From Hydrogenoanaerobacterium sp032017025 (GTDB taxonomy: Bacteria > Bacillota > Clostridia > Oscillospirales > Ruminococcaceae): a stretch of 64,000 nucleotides of DNA. Both the position numbers and the translations under genes were made by a program. This document shows, one piece after another, positions 25,740-34,008 of the stretch (its first letter is position 1; each line of letters begins with the position of its first letter). A model generated the notes under the pieces. That model saw nothing but the letters and a program-made list of their open reading frames with translations. It made no database searches and was not told the DNA's origin. Location: positions 62,001-126,000 of the forward strand of contig NZ_DALZQO010000007.1 of assembly GCF_032017025.1 (NCBI RefSeq), given 5' to 3'.

Positions 25740-27184
25740 TATTTCATTCTCTTAAAATAACTGAAGGTCTATTTGAAAGATACATTGACCTTTCAGATAA
25801 ATCCAACTTAATATATAGCAAGAAAAATAGCACGGGAAAAACCACTTTGATGCGTTTTCTGCTGTACTCTTTGGGCTACCCCGTACCAAGTACTAAGAAT
25901 ATACGCTTTGAAAAATGCGTAACAGAAACTACAATAACTTGTTCTATGGGTAAAATTACTATTTTACGAAATGACGAGTATTTGGAAGTTGGTTTTGAAA
26001 ACGGTAGTAAAGAACACTTTGTTCTTCCCACTGACCAGAATGCTTTTCATGCAAAAGTATATGGCACTGAAAATAATGACCTGCTAAATAATATTTTGGG
26101 CGTATTTTATGTTGACCAAGAAAAGGGTTGGACATTACTGAACCGAGGAATAATTATCGGAAAAATACGTTTTAATATTGAGCAGCTAGTTCGAGGCTTA
26201 TCTGATAGAAGCTGTGATGACCTAACTAAAGAGCTGCGTTCAGTAGAGCAACAATTAAGTAAATACAAGCAAATGTTTAGTGTCGCTGAATATCAGCAAG
26301 AGATAAACGAAGCTGAAAATAATATTGTCTTTGAGACTAAAGATGAAGAAGAACAAAAGCTTCTCGAAATGCTAAACTCTGAAATTTCATCATTGGAAAC
26401 AGAACTCAAGCGTGTTAACGCTGTTATCGCTGAAAATAATTCATTTAAAAATTTTATCGAAAAAATGAAGATTGCAGTTAAAGGCTCTGATGGAAATCCA
26501 ATTCCGGTCAATCGGGATACCATTATTGGTTTCGATTTTTCTGTAGAGTTTTTGTTGGCAAAGAGAAAAATGATTTCGTCTAAGATTTCCACCTTGAAAA
26601 GCAAAGCTGAAAAATATGAACGAAAACAGACTGAGCAGTTACAACTGGTTAAAACGGAAACGCTTATCGAAAGCTTTGACCGGAATATTTCCAAAATCGA
26701 AGTTGACCAAATGGCGGTATCCAGAGTGATTTCGAGTTTAGAAAAGGAAAAAAGCAAATTGAAAAAGCAAATTACCCTTTTAACCAAGCATAACAATGAT
26801 GTTGTTACAAGAATCCACAATACTATCATGAAGTATGCAAAGGAATTAGATTTTGAACAATATATTATACCTTCATCAGACTACATTTTTACAGATGATT
26901 TGAAGTCTTTGTCTGGAACCATACTGCACAAAATTGTCTTTTCTTTTAAACTTGCCTATATAGTTGAAGTTCAAAAAAAATTAAATATGACTTTACCAAT
27001 CATTCTTGACTCACCAAGTGGGAGAGAAATTACGAAGGAAAATGTTAAAGCTATGATTGATATTTTAAATCGTGACTTTTCGGATAACCAAATTATAATT
27101 GCATCAATTTTTCAATATGATATTGACAACATAAATGTTATTGAGATAGAAGACCGACTTATCAATGAGTTGCGTCAACAGTAA
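25736..27184 (+). CDS. SMC/RecN-like ABC ATPase of the nuclease pair
   Basis: 482 residues. The N-terminal nucleotide-binding half has a Walker A variant SKKNSTGKTTL at about residues 28-38. A coiled coil of about 200 residues follows (runs such as LETELKRVNAVIAENN and SSLEKEKSKLKKQI). The C-terminal half has LSGTILHKIVFSFKLA in place of the ABC signature and Walker B LPIILDSPSGREIT. This is the layout of short SMC/RecN-type ATPases that sense DNA ends or structures in defence systems. Start and stop are coupled to the nuclease gene. Shorter than classical LmuB, so it may be a distinct branch. Confidence 0.78.
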   Translation: MIFHSLKITEGLFERYIDLSDKSNLIYSKKNSTGKTTLMRFLLYSLGYPVPSTKNIRFEKCVTETTITCSMGKITILRNDEYLEVGFENGSKEHFVLPTDQNAFHAKVYGTENNDLLNNILGVFYVDQEKGWTLLNRGIIIGKIRFNIEQLVRGLSDRSCDDLTKELRSVEQQLSKYKQMFSVAEYQQEINEAENNIVFETKDEEEQKLLEMLNSEISSLETELKRVNAVIAENNSFKNFIEKMKIAVKGSDGNPIPVNRDTIIGFDFSVEFLLAKRKMISSKISTLKSKAEKYERKQTEQLQLVKTETLIESFDRNISKIEVDQMAVSRVISSLEKEKSKLKKQITLLTKHNNDVVTRIHNTIMKYAKELDFEQYIIPSSDYIFTDDLKSLSGTILHKIVFSFKLAYIVEVQKKLNMTLPIILDSPSGREITKENVKAMIDILNRDFSDNQIIIASIFQYDIDNINVIEIEDRLINELRQQ

Positions 27185-27194
27185 TAAATAGGAT

Positions 27195-27232
27195 AACAAA
27201 AAAGAGTTGCCATATGGCAACTCTTTTTTGTT
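27195..27232. terminator. Bidirectional terminator between convergent defence-like genes
   Basis: Perfect palindrome: AACAAAAAAGAGTTGCCAT on one side and its reverse complement on the other, with T runs on both strands. Separates the plus-strand ATPase from the minus-strand nuclease-like gene. Confidence 0.92.
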
Positions 27233-27239
27233 AATATTG

Positions 27240-28253
27240 TTATTTTTCTAAATTAACTAACATATTGTCCAGTTTTTCGCTTAAGAATTCTGCGGGCAAA
27301 TTGTCATCAATAGCTTTTCGTTCAATCATCTCAATCAAATCTTCATTTGTTAGGCTGATAATCAGTTTCCCGTTTTCACGTAAAGTTCCTCGAATAGCCT
27401 TATCCGCATTTTTATCGGAACCTTTTGTTGAAATAATAATTGCAATACCTCGTAAAGCTTTCAAATAAAGATATTTTTCAGTTGTAAATATCTCTTTCTG
27501 GGTTATCTGCTCAGTATAATTTTTGAACTCAAAAATTATATATTTTGTTCCAAAATGTTTTTCTGCCATTGTCCAAAACTCTTTGTTAGTGCCATCTTTG
27601 ATTTTACAAATCAAGTCAAATCTAAACAAATCGTCATTTGATTTTTGCTGTTCTTTCCATAATGCTAAGTCGCTATCAAAAAGGTACTTTATAACATCCG
27701 TACACAGCTTTTCGTATAGTGTATTTTCTTTTAAACTTGGTTCCCATTTCTTAATTCTCTCAATTAAATCTTCATGTAAAGCTTTTTGAGGTGGCAATTT
27801 GTTCAAGTTGTATTTTTTTAATTCTGTGGACTCTTGCGGAAGTAAGTCATCAGTAGAAAAACTTAGAACTGATAAAAGCCTGCTTCTTAAAACTTCATCA
27901 TTGTCAACAAGATAAAGCAGATTTTGAATATCCACAATAAATAATGTAGGGTATTCTTTTAAGCGTACACGGATGCGCTCATCAACTACATTCCCTGATA
28001 CAATGACCGGAATGAAATCAGATTCTTTTGCAGAGTGACATACCTTTTCAGCTGCTGATAAAACAGCATTATTATTTGCTTTAATATCTCTAAATAATTT
28101 AACCTCAACAGCCAGTTTGATTTCACCTTTTATGACGTCTATATCGTGATATTTTCCATCAGTAAGCGTAGCAGTAAATCCATAAGAGCGAAAAATATCA
28201 GCAATGATACTTTCAAATTCATATCCCAATCTGGCACTGTTTGAATATCCCAT
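27240..28253 (-). CDS. Protein with two restriction-endonuclease-like domains
   Basis: About 337 residues. The N-terminal domain resembles Mrr-type PD-(D/E)xK nucleases: GYEFESIIADIFRSYGF, then the D of YHDIDVI and the ExK of LAVEVKLF. The C-terminal domain has a second set: RFDLICKI with an aspartate, then YIIFEFKNYTEQ with ExK. Both sets of active-site residues look complete. The ATG at 28253 follows GGAGGATAG. It is monocistronic and convergent with the ATPase. A stand-alone type IV-like restriction role is possible. No methyltransferase gene is nearby. Confidence 0.68.
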   Translation of the reverse strand: MGYSNSARLGYEFESIIADIFRSYGFTATLTDGKYHDIDVIKGEIKLAVEVKLFRDIKANNNAVLSAAEKVCHSAKESDFIPVIVSGNVVDERIRVRLKEYPTLFIVDIQNLLYLVDNDEVLRSRLLSVLSFSTDDLLPQESTELKKYNLNKLPPQKALHEDLIERIKKWEPSLKENTLYEKLCTDVIKYLFDSDLALWKEQQKSNDDLFRFDLICKIKDGTNKEFWTMAEKHFGTKYIIFEFKNYTEQITQKEIFTTEKYLYLKALRGIAIIISTKGSDKNADKAIRGTLRENGKLIISLTNEDLIEMIERKAIDDNLPAEFLSEKLDNMLVNLEK

Positions 28254-28420
28254 TTCTATCCTCCAGTCATTTTTTGTTTTATTATACCGCATATCATCCA
28301 AAACTTCTATCCTCCCTTTACAAACAAAAACAAAAGCCCCGCTACAAAACAAGGGTCAAGATGAACGGCTTCGCCGCCCTTGCTTTAATAGTGGCACTCC
28401 TGCTATGTGGCAATTAAGGG

Positions 28421-28448
28421 GGGCGATAGCACACAAATGCTATCGCCC
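28421..28448 (-). terminator. Hairpin after the DUF4315-like gene
   Basis: Perfect 11-bp stem GGGCGATAGCA / TGCTATCGCCC with a 6-base loop, 12 bases beyond the stop at 28461. No T run follows on the minus strand, so termination efficiency is uncertain. Confidence 0.5.
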
Positions 28449-28460
28449 ATCTTTGTAGTA

Positions 28461-28739
28461 TTAAATAGATTTCAGCCGTTGGTTTAGTCCGTCCACAGCA
28501 CCGACAAGCCAAGTTGCAAACATTGGTATTCCGTATGGGCTGATGAGGTAGGCGGCAAGCAGTGCCTTTAATCCTTCCTCGACTTCCCCCAATAGCACCA
28601 TTATGGCAAGCCCGATAATTTCAAGGTTTTCAAACTCGGTCTTTTGCTTGTTCAGCTCGTCCCATTTCTCTTGCAAAAGCACCATTTTGTCCTCGATTTT
28701 ATTCATATCGGACAATACCTTTTTTAGTTTTGCGTTCAA
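28461..28739 (-). CDS. DUF4315-like small protein with hydrophobic C-terminus
   Basis: 92 residues from a TTG start, seven bases after GGAGG. The first 40 residues form a coiled coil (NKIEDKMVLLQEKWDELNKQKTEFEN), which from memory resembles DUF4315 proteins of clostridial conjugative elements. The second half is hydrophobic (IIGLAIMVLL, then LLAAYLISPYGIPMFATWLV) and unlike that family. The product may be a chimera left by a deletion. The gene immediately follows the truncated ParA. No function is known. Confidence 0.5.
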   Translation of the reverse strand: MNAKLKKVLSDMNKIEDKMVLLQEKWDELNKQKTEFENLEIIGLAIMVLLGEVEEGLKALLAAYLISPYGIPMFATWLVGAVDGLNQRLKSI

Positions 28740-28751
28740 ATAGTTTCCTCC

Positions 28752-29369
28752 TTAATTCATAAGTCCATAGCCCATAAAGTTGGTGCGGTTATCCACCATT
28801 GTCAGCAGAATACCGTCTATAGTTAGCTTGGGGTTTATCTGCTTACGTACCTTGTTTATGGTCTGTAAAAGCTGTTCCAATCCCTTTGCAGGTAGATACT
28901 GAGCCTGCACAGGAATAATTACGCTGTCTGCCGCCGCAAGTGCATTGACAGTGAGCATACCGAGAGAGGGCATACAATCTAAAAGAATAAAGTCATATTG
29001 TTTTTTGACCGTATCAAGATACTGCTTTAGAACAGTTTCACGGCTCATGGCATTTACGAGGGAGACTTCCATACCTGACAGTTCTATATTGGCGGGCATC
29101 AAGTCCACGCCCTCATGGTGGCTCAAAACACCTTTCTTGTGTTGGGTAGGGGTGTCGGTTATCATTTTACCCATTACAGTGGCAAGGGTGGTATCCAGCT
29201 TGTCAGGCTGAGCGTATCCTAAACTGATTGATAAGCTGCCCTGTGGGTCAGTATCTATCAGCAGGACTTTCTTGCCCTCAAGTGCCAATCCGATGCCTAA
29301 GTTGGCACAGGTGGTTGTTTTGCCTACGCCACCTTTTTGGTTGGCGATGGCGATTGTCTTTGCGTTCAA
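28752..29369 (-). pseudogene. ParA-family ATPase, C-terminally truncated
   Basis: 205 residues. The deviant Walker A KGGVGKTTT, Walker A' DTDPQGSLS, Walker B FILLDCMPSLG and the ADSVIIPVQAQYLPAKGLEQLL segment are intact. The sequence follows family members up to TMVDNRTNF, then ends MGYGLMN-stop. Full-length relatives continue for about 60-70 residues. The stop is directly followed by the ribosome binding site of the DUF4315-like gene, as if a deletion fused the two. ParA proteins in such elements normally work with ParB in maintenance; no ParB is present. It may be non-functional. Confidence 0.75.
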
Positions 29370-29401
29370 TTTTGTTCCTCCTTTCGATTTTGGGGTATAA
29401 A

Positions 29402-29432
29402 AAAACCGCTTACCTTAATTGGTAAACGGTTT
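29402..29432 (-). terminator. Terminator of the ABC-3C-like cassette
   Basis: Stem AAACCGCTTACC / GGTAAACGGTTT with one mismatch and a 6-base loop, followed by T/A runs, 17 bases beyond the cassette's last stop at 29449. Confidence 0.75.
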
Positions 29433-29448
29433 GATTAGTGTTTTATTA

Positions 29449-31178
29449 TTAATCTCCTGTATTTGTTGGAAAGTAGAAGGGGTTAAATCCAGTCTTTTCA
29501 TCAGTAACTAAATCTTCCACATGATCTGGATTTATGTTTAATTTCTCATTATCTTCGTCATCAAAGATAAATGTCTGCATATTTTCTTTTCCAATTAGTT
29601 TATATGCCTCATCAAGAACAAGTCCAATAGCCTTTGAATTTTTTTCATCAAATGGTTTTGAAATATGATCTATAACTAGAATTGGTACTAAGGGATATTT
29701 TCCATTGCTGAGCATTAAATTCATAAACGAAAGATATCCACATAATTGAATTAACGTGTGTCTCGCCATACTACCAATATAAAAATTGACTTTTTTGTTT
29801 GAATTAATGTTCTCGGTATCATCGGATAGTACCATTGGTTGAAGTATGTTACCTTTTTTAAGATACTTAATTTCAAATCCTGTTTGATGTATATCGTCGG
29901 ACACCACTGTTGAGATGTCTTTTGCAGCACAATAAAGGTCAGTGACGAATCGGGACATCTCATTAATTTTCTTCATATCATCAGAATTTTGAAGAACCTT
30001 AATTTCCTCTTTTATTTCCTTAATTCTTCTTCGGAGATTATTTAAGTCCTCCTCGTTATTTGTAATTACCACCGATAAATAGTCTTCTATAAGTGCAATA
30101 GATTTTACCTTTTGTTCAACTGTGTAACATTTGAATTTCGAATCATTTCTTCTGATTTCAATTTTAATCTGTTCAAGTTGCTTTCTTAATTCCTTAACTG
30201 TGTTATCAGTAATGATATAATTACTGAAAAATATGGTGCTGTCGATATCTTCAATTAATTTTTGCATTGGGGATATTAAGTAGTCAAATTCAGTATTATC
30301 GGACACGAGTTCTTGCAGTTTGGATAACAGTTTTTTTCTACTATTACTGTCTTTTTCAAATTGCTTTGCATCAGAAATACTGTTTTCGTGCACTTTAATT
30401 TGTTCAAAAATATTATTATACATAACTTCAAGGTCAGCAATATTTCGTTTGTCTCCTTTGTTATCAGGATGCTGCATTTCTCTTACAGAGTTGATAAATC
30501 TTTTTATGTCCTCGGCATTTCTACCAGTATAAGTAACACTACCCCCAAGCTTTAACAAATTTGAATTAACCTGATTGATAATAAAATCATAACGCTGACG
30601 ACTTACTTCCAATTCTTTTAGCTGAGGGCAAAAATTTTATCTAAGTGATTATTAAAAATAAAATTCAAAATAGGATTAAGCTTCACAGAATATTTGATAT
30701 CGCTGCACTTGTCTAAAAAATCTTGTATTTTCCCTTGACCATTTTCACCGAAAAAATTAAACATTGTAAAAGTTCTATAAGTTAAATCCTCATTGGTAAA
30801 ATTTCTTATTTCTTTTAATAGACTTTCATCTTGACAAAACATTGAATTAAGTTTGTCTTTATATGTTCTCAAGTCAATTGATTCACTAATATCCTCATTG
30901 ACATATGAGAAATAATTTTGATTTGGATTCATGGTTCTTGTTAATAAAAACCCAATACCATTATACTCGAGTTCCATAGTTGCCTTATGCAATGAATCTT
31001 TATACCAACGTTTTTTTGAAATATCTAATGAAGAACCAAACATAAAATCAATAAAAGAATAAAACTCAGTTTTCCCAGAATCGTTTTTCCCTTTAAAATA
31101 ATTTATTCCTTCAGAAAACTGATATGTGAATTGCTGATCTTGGATACTAAACAAAGTAAGTTGTCTTATTTTAAACAT
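29449..31178 (-). pseudogene. ABC ATPase of an ABC-three-component-like system, split by a frameshift
   Basis: Two frames cover one gene of about 576 codons. The upstream frame (31178 to 30618, 186 aa) has Walker A YFKGKNDSGKTEF and ends KIFALS. The downstream frame (to 29449) carries coiled coils and Walker B YPLVPILVIDHISKPF. Before its first ATG at 30612 it is already open and reads CPQLKELEV. One extra base in the run of five As at 30630-30634 would join them. The first ATG overlaps the preceding gene by 8 bases. In ABC-3C systems this subunit is the DNA- or signal-sensing ATPase. Confidence 0.72.
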
Positions 31179-31608
31179 TGTAAGTCACCTCCTTCATAAA
31201 CTGTATATCAGTCATTGTTTTACTCTCTCTAATCACTTTGTTCAAAAAGTTGCTTTCAACAAATGTTGTATCGCTCTGAATGTTTGTGTCAGAGAGAGTT
31301 ATCATATCATTTTCTAAAGTAATTACATTTTGTGTTGCTAACAAATGGATAGCCTTAAAAATATAAATTAAACTATCGCAATATCTGTCAAAATCACCGG
31401 ATAAAAGAGAAATACCTTTGTAGATTACATCTTGCGTATTTTTTGCTGTATATATATTTCCCCCTAAAAACTTATTTTGTTTTATAATATATGTAAACGT
31501 AACTAATTTGCAAACACTCAATTGATTATGGTTTTTTAACAATTGACATATTATGCTACTGAAAATACTTAACTGAAGTACTTCGGCTTGTTCTCTAATG
31601 CTTTTCAT
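31171..31608 (-). CDS. ABC-3C-like middle component
   Basis: About 145 residues with no catalytic motif, mostly helical (MKSIREQAEVLQLSIFSSII; LIYIFKAIHLLATQNVITLE). Its size, its place between the effector and ATPase genes, and overlaps with both (14 and 8 bases) match the middle component of ABC-three-component systems (Krishnan, Burroughs and Aravind classification, from memory). The ATG at 31608 is chosen because GAGGA precedes it; the frame is open 14 codons further upstream. This is the only cassette gene without a frameshift. Confidence 0.6.
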   Translation of the reverse strand: MKSIREQAEVLQLSIFSSIICQLLKNHNQLSVCKLVTFTYIIKQNKFLGGNIYTAKNTQDVIYKGISLLSGDFDRYCDSLIYIFKAIHLLATQNVITLENDMITLSDTNIQSDTTFVESNFLNKVIRESKTMTDIQFMKEVTYNV

Positions 31609-32748
31609 TTTCCTCATCCTCCCAAGAAATTTGTTTTTCATCAATATCATCTTTAGTTAGATAAATGGCAGATCCAAATTTAATCTGCTCGTTATCAGCA
31701 TTAGAATTACTTTTATCTTTTGTTGTACTTAGGCGATTGTAAGGGGTGTCTTTACTCTGGTTTTGTAAATCTAATTTAGCATCCTCAAAGTTTTCAAAAG
31801 TTGTTTCTAAAATATCTTCAACTTTTTTCATTCTGTTATTTTCCAGATACTTTATTGCTGTTGCATGGTAGTATAAGCCATAAGATAAATGCCTTTTAAT
31901 AACAGGCTCTGATAAGTTACAAGCTTTTAATTGAACAAATTCCCTTGAAGTTGAGATTTTGCTTTCATCTAAGTCAATTGGATTGATTTTTTTAAAGTCA
32001 GCATATGATGGAGCGGTTAATTCGGCTGTAAAGCGATTGGATATTTCTTCTACAATCGCTATGAAATGTTCAAAATTCATTTTGTAAGGTACCTTTTTGT
32101 TAATGGCACCTAAAATTTCATAGGTTACGTGTTGTAAAAACCCCTCTAGCCTTTGATAAAATAAATTGGGTTTGCCGATTTTCTAAAATGTATACAAGCA
32201 GCCTGCTGAATTGATAGGTCTATATCCTCAATATTTTTAAATTGGTATTTTGTTTGTATAGACTGATAAGCGGCTTCAAAATCATCAAAACGTCCATCAT
32301 AGGCATTTTTCACTTTAGAAATAATTGCATCAGATCGACTTTTAGATGCTGATATTTCTTCAAAGAGAAGATTAGCATCCTTTTTAAATATTGCTTCAGA
32401 ATTCTGGTAGATTTTATCTGTGAATAGCACATATTGATTAATTGTGTGTTCTGAATTTTCAAGTAATAGCCAATTGAGTATTATTTTTTGTGCAGTAGAA
32501 TCATCTACAGTCGTATGCTTAACCTGTATTGCTAAATTAGTAGTTTGAGCAATGGACTTGCATATAAAATTCGAGCTTAATTTATCAATCTGATCCGGCT
32601 TAATAGACTTTAAATTAACATCTTCGATAGTTTCAAATTCTAATGACATATTTTCATGCAAATCAAAGGCATATAATGCAAAGACTTTGATTTGATATGC
32701 AAATTCAGCTAAACTATTTATTCCACTTGAATCCATTTGATAATTCAT
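31595..32748 (-). pseudogene. ABC-3C-like effector component, split by a frameshift
   Basis: The N-terminal frame (32748 to 32146, 200 aa) opens with LAEFAYQIKVFALYAF and FETIEDVNLK, then LAIQVKHT. This looks like a PD-(D/E)xK-type nuclease start, with D and QxK. The C-terminal frame ends at 31595. Upstream of its ATG at 32080 it is already open and reads QRLEGFLQHVTYEILGA, which continues the same protein. A one-base loss in the AAAA run near 32158-32161 would explain the break. AGAGAGGTG precedes the first ATG. Joined, the protein would be about 384 residues. Confidence 0.68.
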
Positions 32749-32764
32749 TACAAGCACCTCTCTT

Positions 32765-32999
32765 TCATAAGATTTTATATTTTTGCTGCCCTGAAGTAGT
32801 TTTTTCAATAATTTCTACTCTGGTATCAGCATTTTTTATATAATTTAGAAAAAGAGTTCCTAAAAGAAGGTCTATCACTGCGAGATATACGATTCCACTC
32901 ATAACCTTTAAAAAGGTCACGAACTAAAAATACCTCTCCTGGTTTTAAATTGATTATTTCGTTTTTAGCTATTTCTAAAAGTTGATTTGCAGTAGACAT
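32765..32999 (-). pseudogene. DUF1413-like small protein, frameshifted, first gene of the cassette
   Basis: From the ATG at 32999 (AGGAGG upstream) the frame reads STANQLLEIAKNEI, GEVFLVRDLFKGYEWNRI and SRSDR, then loses its family-like sequence and stops at 32826. One frame over, coding-like sequence continues with LLLGTLFLNYIKNADTRV and stops at 32765, just before the next gene's ribosome binding site. One surplus base around 32868-32872 explains it. The pattern DLF..W..L..R..LG..F resembles DUF1413, seen as a small partner in such cassettes (from memory). Confidence 0.65.
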
Positions 33000-33268
33000 G
33001 ATATACCTCCTATCAAATAACAATATAAACAATGTTGTTATTATTGTATATCTTTTCCACTTTAAATTCAACACACCAATGTAATTTTCAATAAAATATG
33101 TATATAAGTTTATCTTTAATTATCAATTATGACAAAATACAATTAGCTAAAAGCAAGTATCATCTGACAAATATAAAGAGGATTATGCACTTTGCGCATC
33201 CTTAATTGAAAAGAAAACTGAATAAAAATTGCCTCTTTTGAAATAAGAAGCAATTTTTATATCCATAT

Positions 33269-33649
33269 TTAGTTTGGAATTACTTCAAAATACGTTAGCG
33301 CATCTTTGATAGCATTTACTTGAATAGGAGTGGGGTGTTTTCGTGGTTGCTTTAGTGTTTCAACAGCATTGGGAGCATCGTACATTTGCAAACCTAATCC
33401 ACGTTTTACTTCGGCAATATATGCCGTGTGGACTTTGAATCTATATTTTTCAAGGATATATTCTTGAAGCATTTTGTAAGTAGTTCGTGGTTTTGGCTTG
33501 TATGCTTCTGCCCTTTGAGCTATATTATTAAGGGTAAGCTTATTATGAATAGTGTCGATATCATCTAATGGTATCAATCCATCGCCGTGTCCAAAGCTTA
33601 CGGTTACGTTAATGTAGCTGTCTGGAGCTTTGTGGGTTTTTGGTAATAC
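33269..33649 (-). CDS. Orphaned C-terminal segment of the serine recombinase
   Basis: 126 codons plus stop. They are in frame with the recombinase when the two element ends are joined at CGTTGA: codons TCA-ACG on the left continue into GTA-TTA-CCA on the right. The segment contains a helical module (TTYKMLQEYILEKYRF, then TAYIAEVKRGLGLQMYD) and ends TYFEVIPN. I recall this module at the ends of proteins encoded beside att sites in Firmicutes elements. In the integrated state no ATG begins it. A TTG at 33577 without a good ribosome binding site could give 102 residues. Its expression as a separate protein is doubtful. Confidence 0.72.
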   Translation of the reverse strand, partial: VLPKTHKAPDSYINVTVSFGHGDGLIPLDDIDTIHNKLTLNNIAQRAEAYKPKPRTTYKMLQEYILEKYRFKVHTAYIAEVKRGLGLQMYDAPNAVETLKQPRKHPTPIQVNAIKDALTYFEVIPN

Positions 33650-33655
33650 CGTTGA
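33650..33655. repeat. attR core (CGTTGA)
   Basis: Right-end copy of the six-base core. Element sequence lies to the left and the displaced rlmD 3' end to the right. Confidence 0.75.
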
Positions 33656-33689
33656 GTGCGTGGTATTGATGACAAGGGTGGAAACATAG
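33650..33689 (+). pseudogene. Displaced native 3' end of rlmD
   Basis: Plus-strand codons read VECVVLMTRVET then TAG at 33687. Joined to the left flank they restore SHVECVVLMTRVET, a typical RlmD C-terminus. This fixes the insertion point and direction. Confidence 0.85.
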
Positions 33690-34008
33690 GTGTAAAAACG
33701 CCTTGTAACAAGTTTTTTAGGTTTTACCGATAGAAAACTATTGCTTGAAAATTCATCAATTTCGATTCTAAAAAATCAAGGCAAGCGTTTTTCCTTGTGA
33801 TAGAACGGTTTAGATGCCGCTGCTTCGTCAAATCAGAATAAATATTTTTTGAAAAAGCCGTGGTTAAGAGCGTAGGTTGGGTGTTAGAGTAAAAGGGGCA
33901 GATAGAAATACAACTGATCCCTTACAGGATTGTATGTCTGTTTTTGAAAAAAGGTTTTAAAGAAGTTACCCTATTGTAAAAAATAAAATACGATAAGGAG
34001 CGATTGAG
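33690..34008. other. Intergenic, no supported gene
   Basis: About 320 bases between the displaced rlmD end and the pirin gene. The minus strand has an open stretch (about 33720-33850) reading TKQRHLNRSITRKNAC with no start signal or family match. It may be a relic or chance. A ribosome binding site (AAGGAG) ends the region. Confidence 0.4.

Larger units (their letters stand above)
19661..33655. mobile_element. Integrative mobilizable element of about 14.0 kb inserted in rlmD
   Basis: The left end lies in the rlmD 3' coding region and the right end at the displaced rlmD terminus. Both have the 6-bp core CGTTGA (19661-19666 and 33650-33655). Joining the outer flanks rebuilds an intact rlmD ending SHVECVVLMTRVET. 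The element encodes a serine recombinase and a relaxase but no conjugative channel, so it would need a helper for transfer. It is visibly more AT-rich than the flanks, especially at 24.7-33.2 kb. Insertion of serine-recombinase elements into rumA/rlmD is known for streptococcal elements such as phi-m46.1. The cargo is mostly defence-like. Confidence 0.9.

Noticed and set aside
29449..30612. Separate 387-residue gene starting at ATG 30612
   Set aside because: Coding-like sequence is already open upstream of that ATG and continues the preceding frame; Walker A and Walker B lie in different pieces of one ATPase.
33269..33577. Independent 102-residue gene beginning at TTG 33577
   Set aside because: No good ribosome binding site, and the frame extends further upstream to the att core; it is better explained as the displaced recombinase tail.
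33720..33850. Minus-strand open stretch right of attR as a relic gene
   Set aside because: No start, no match to a family I recognise, and short enough to occur by chance.
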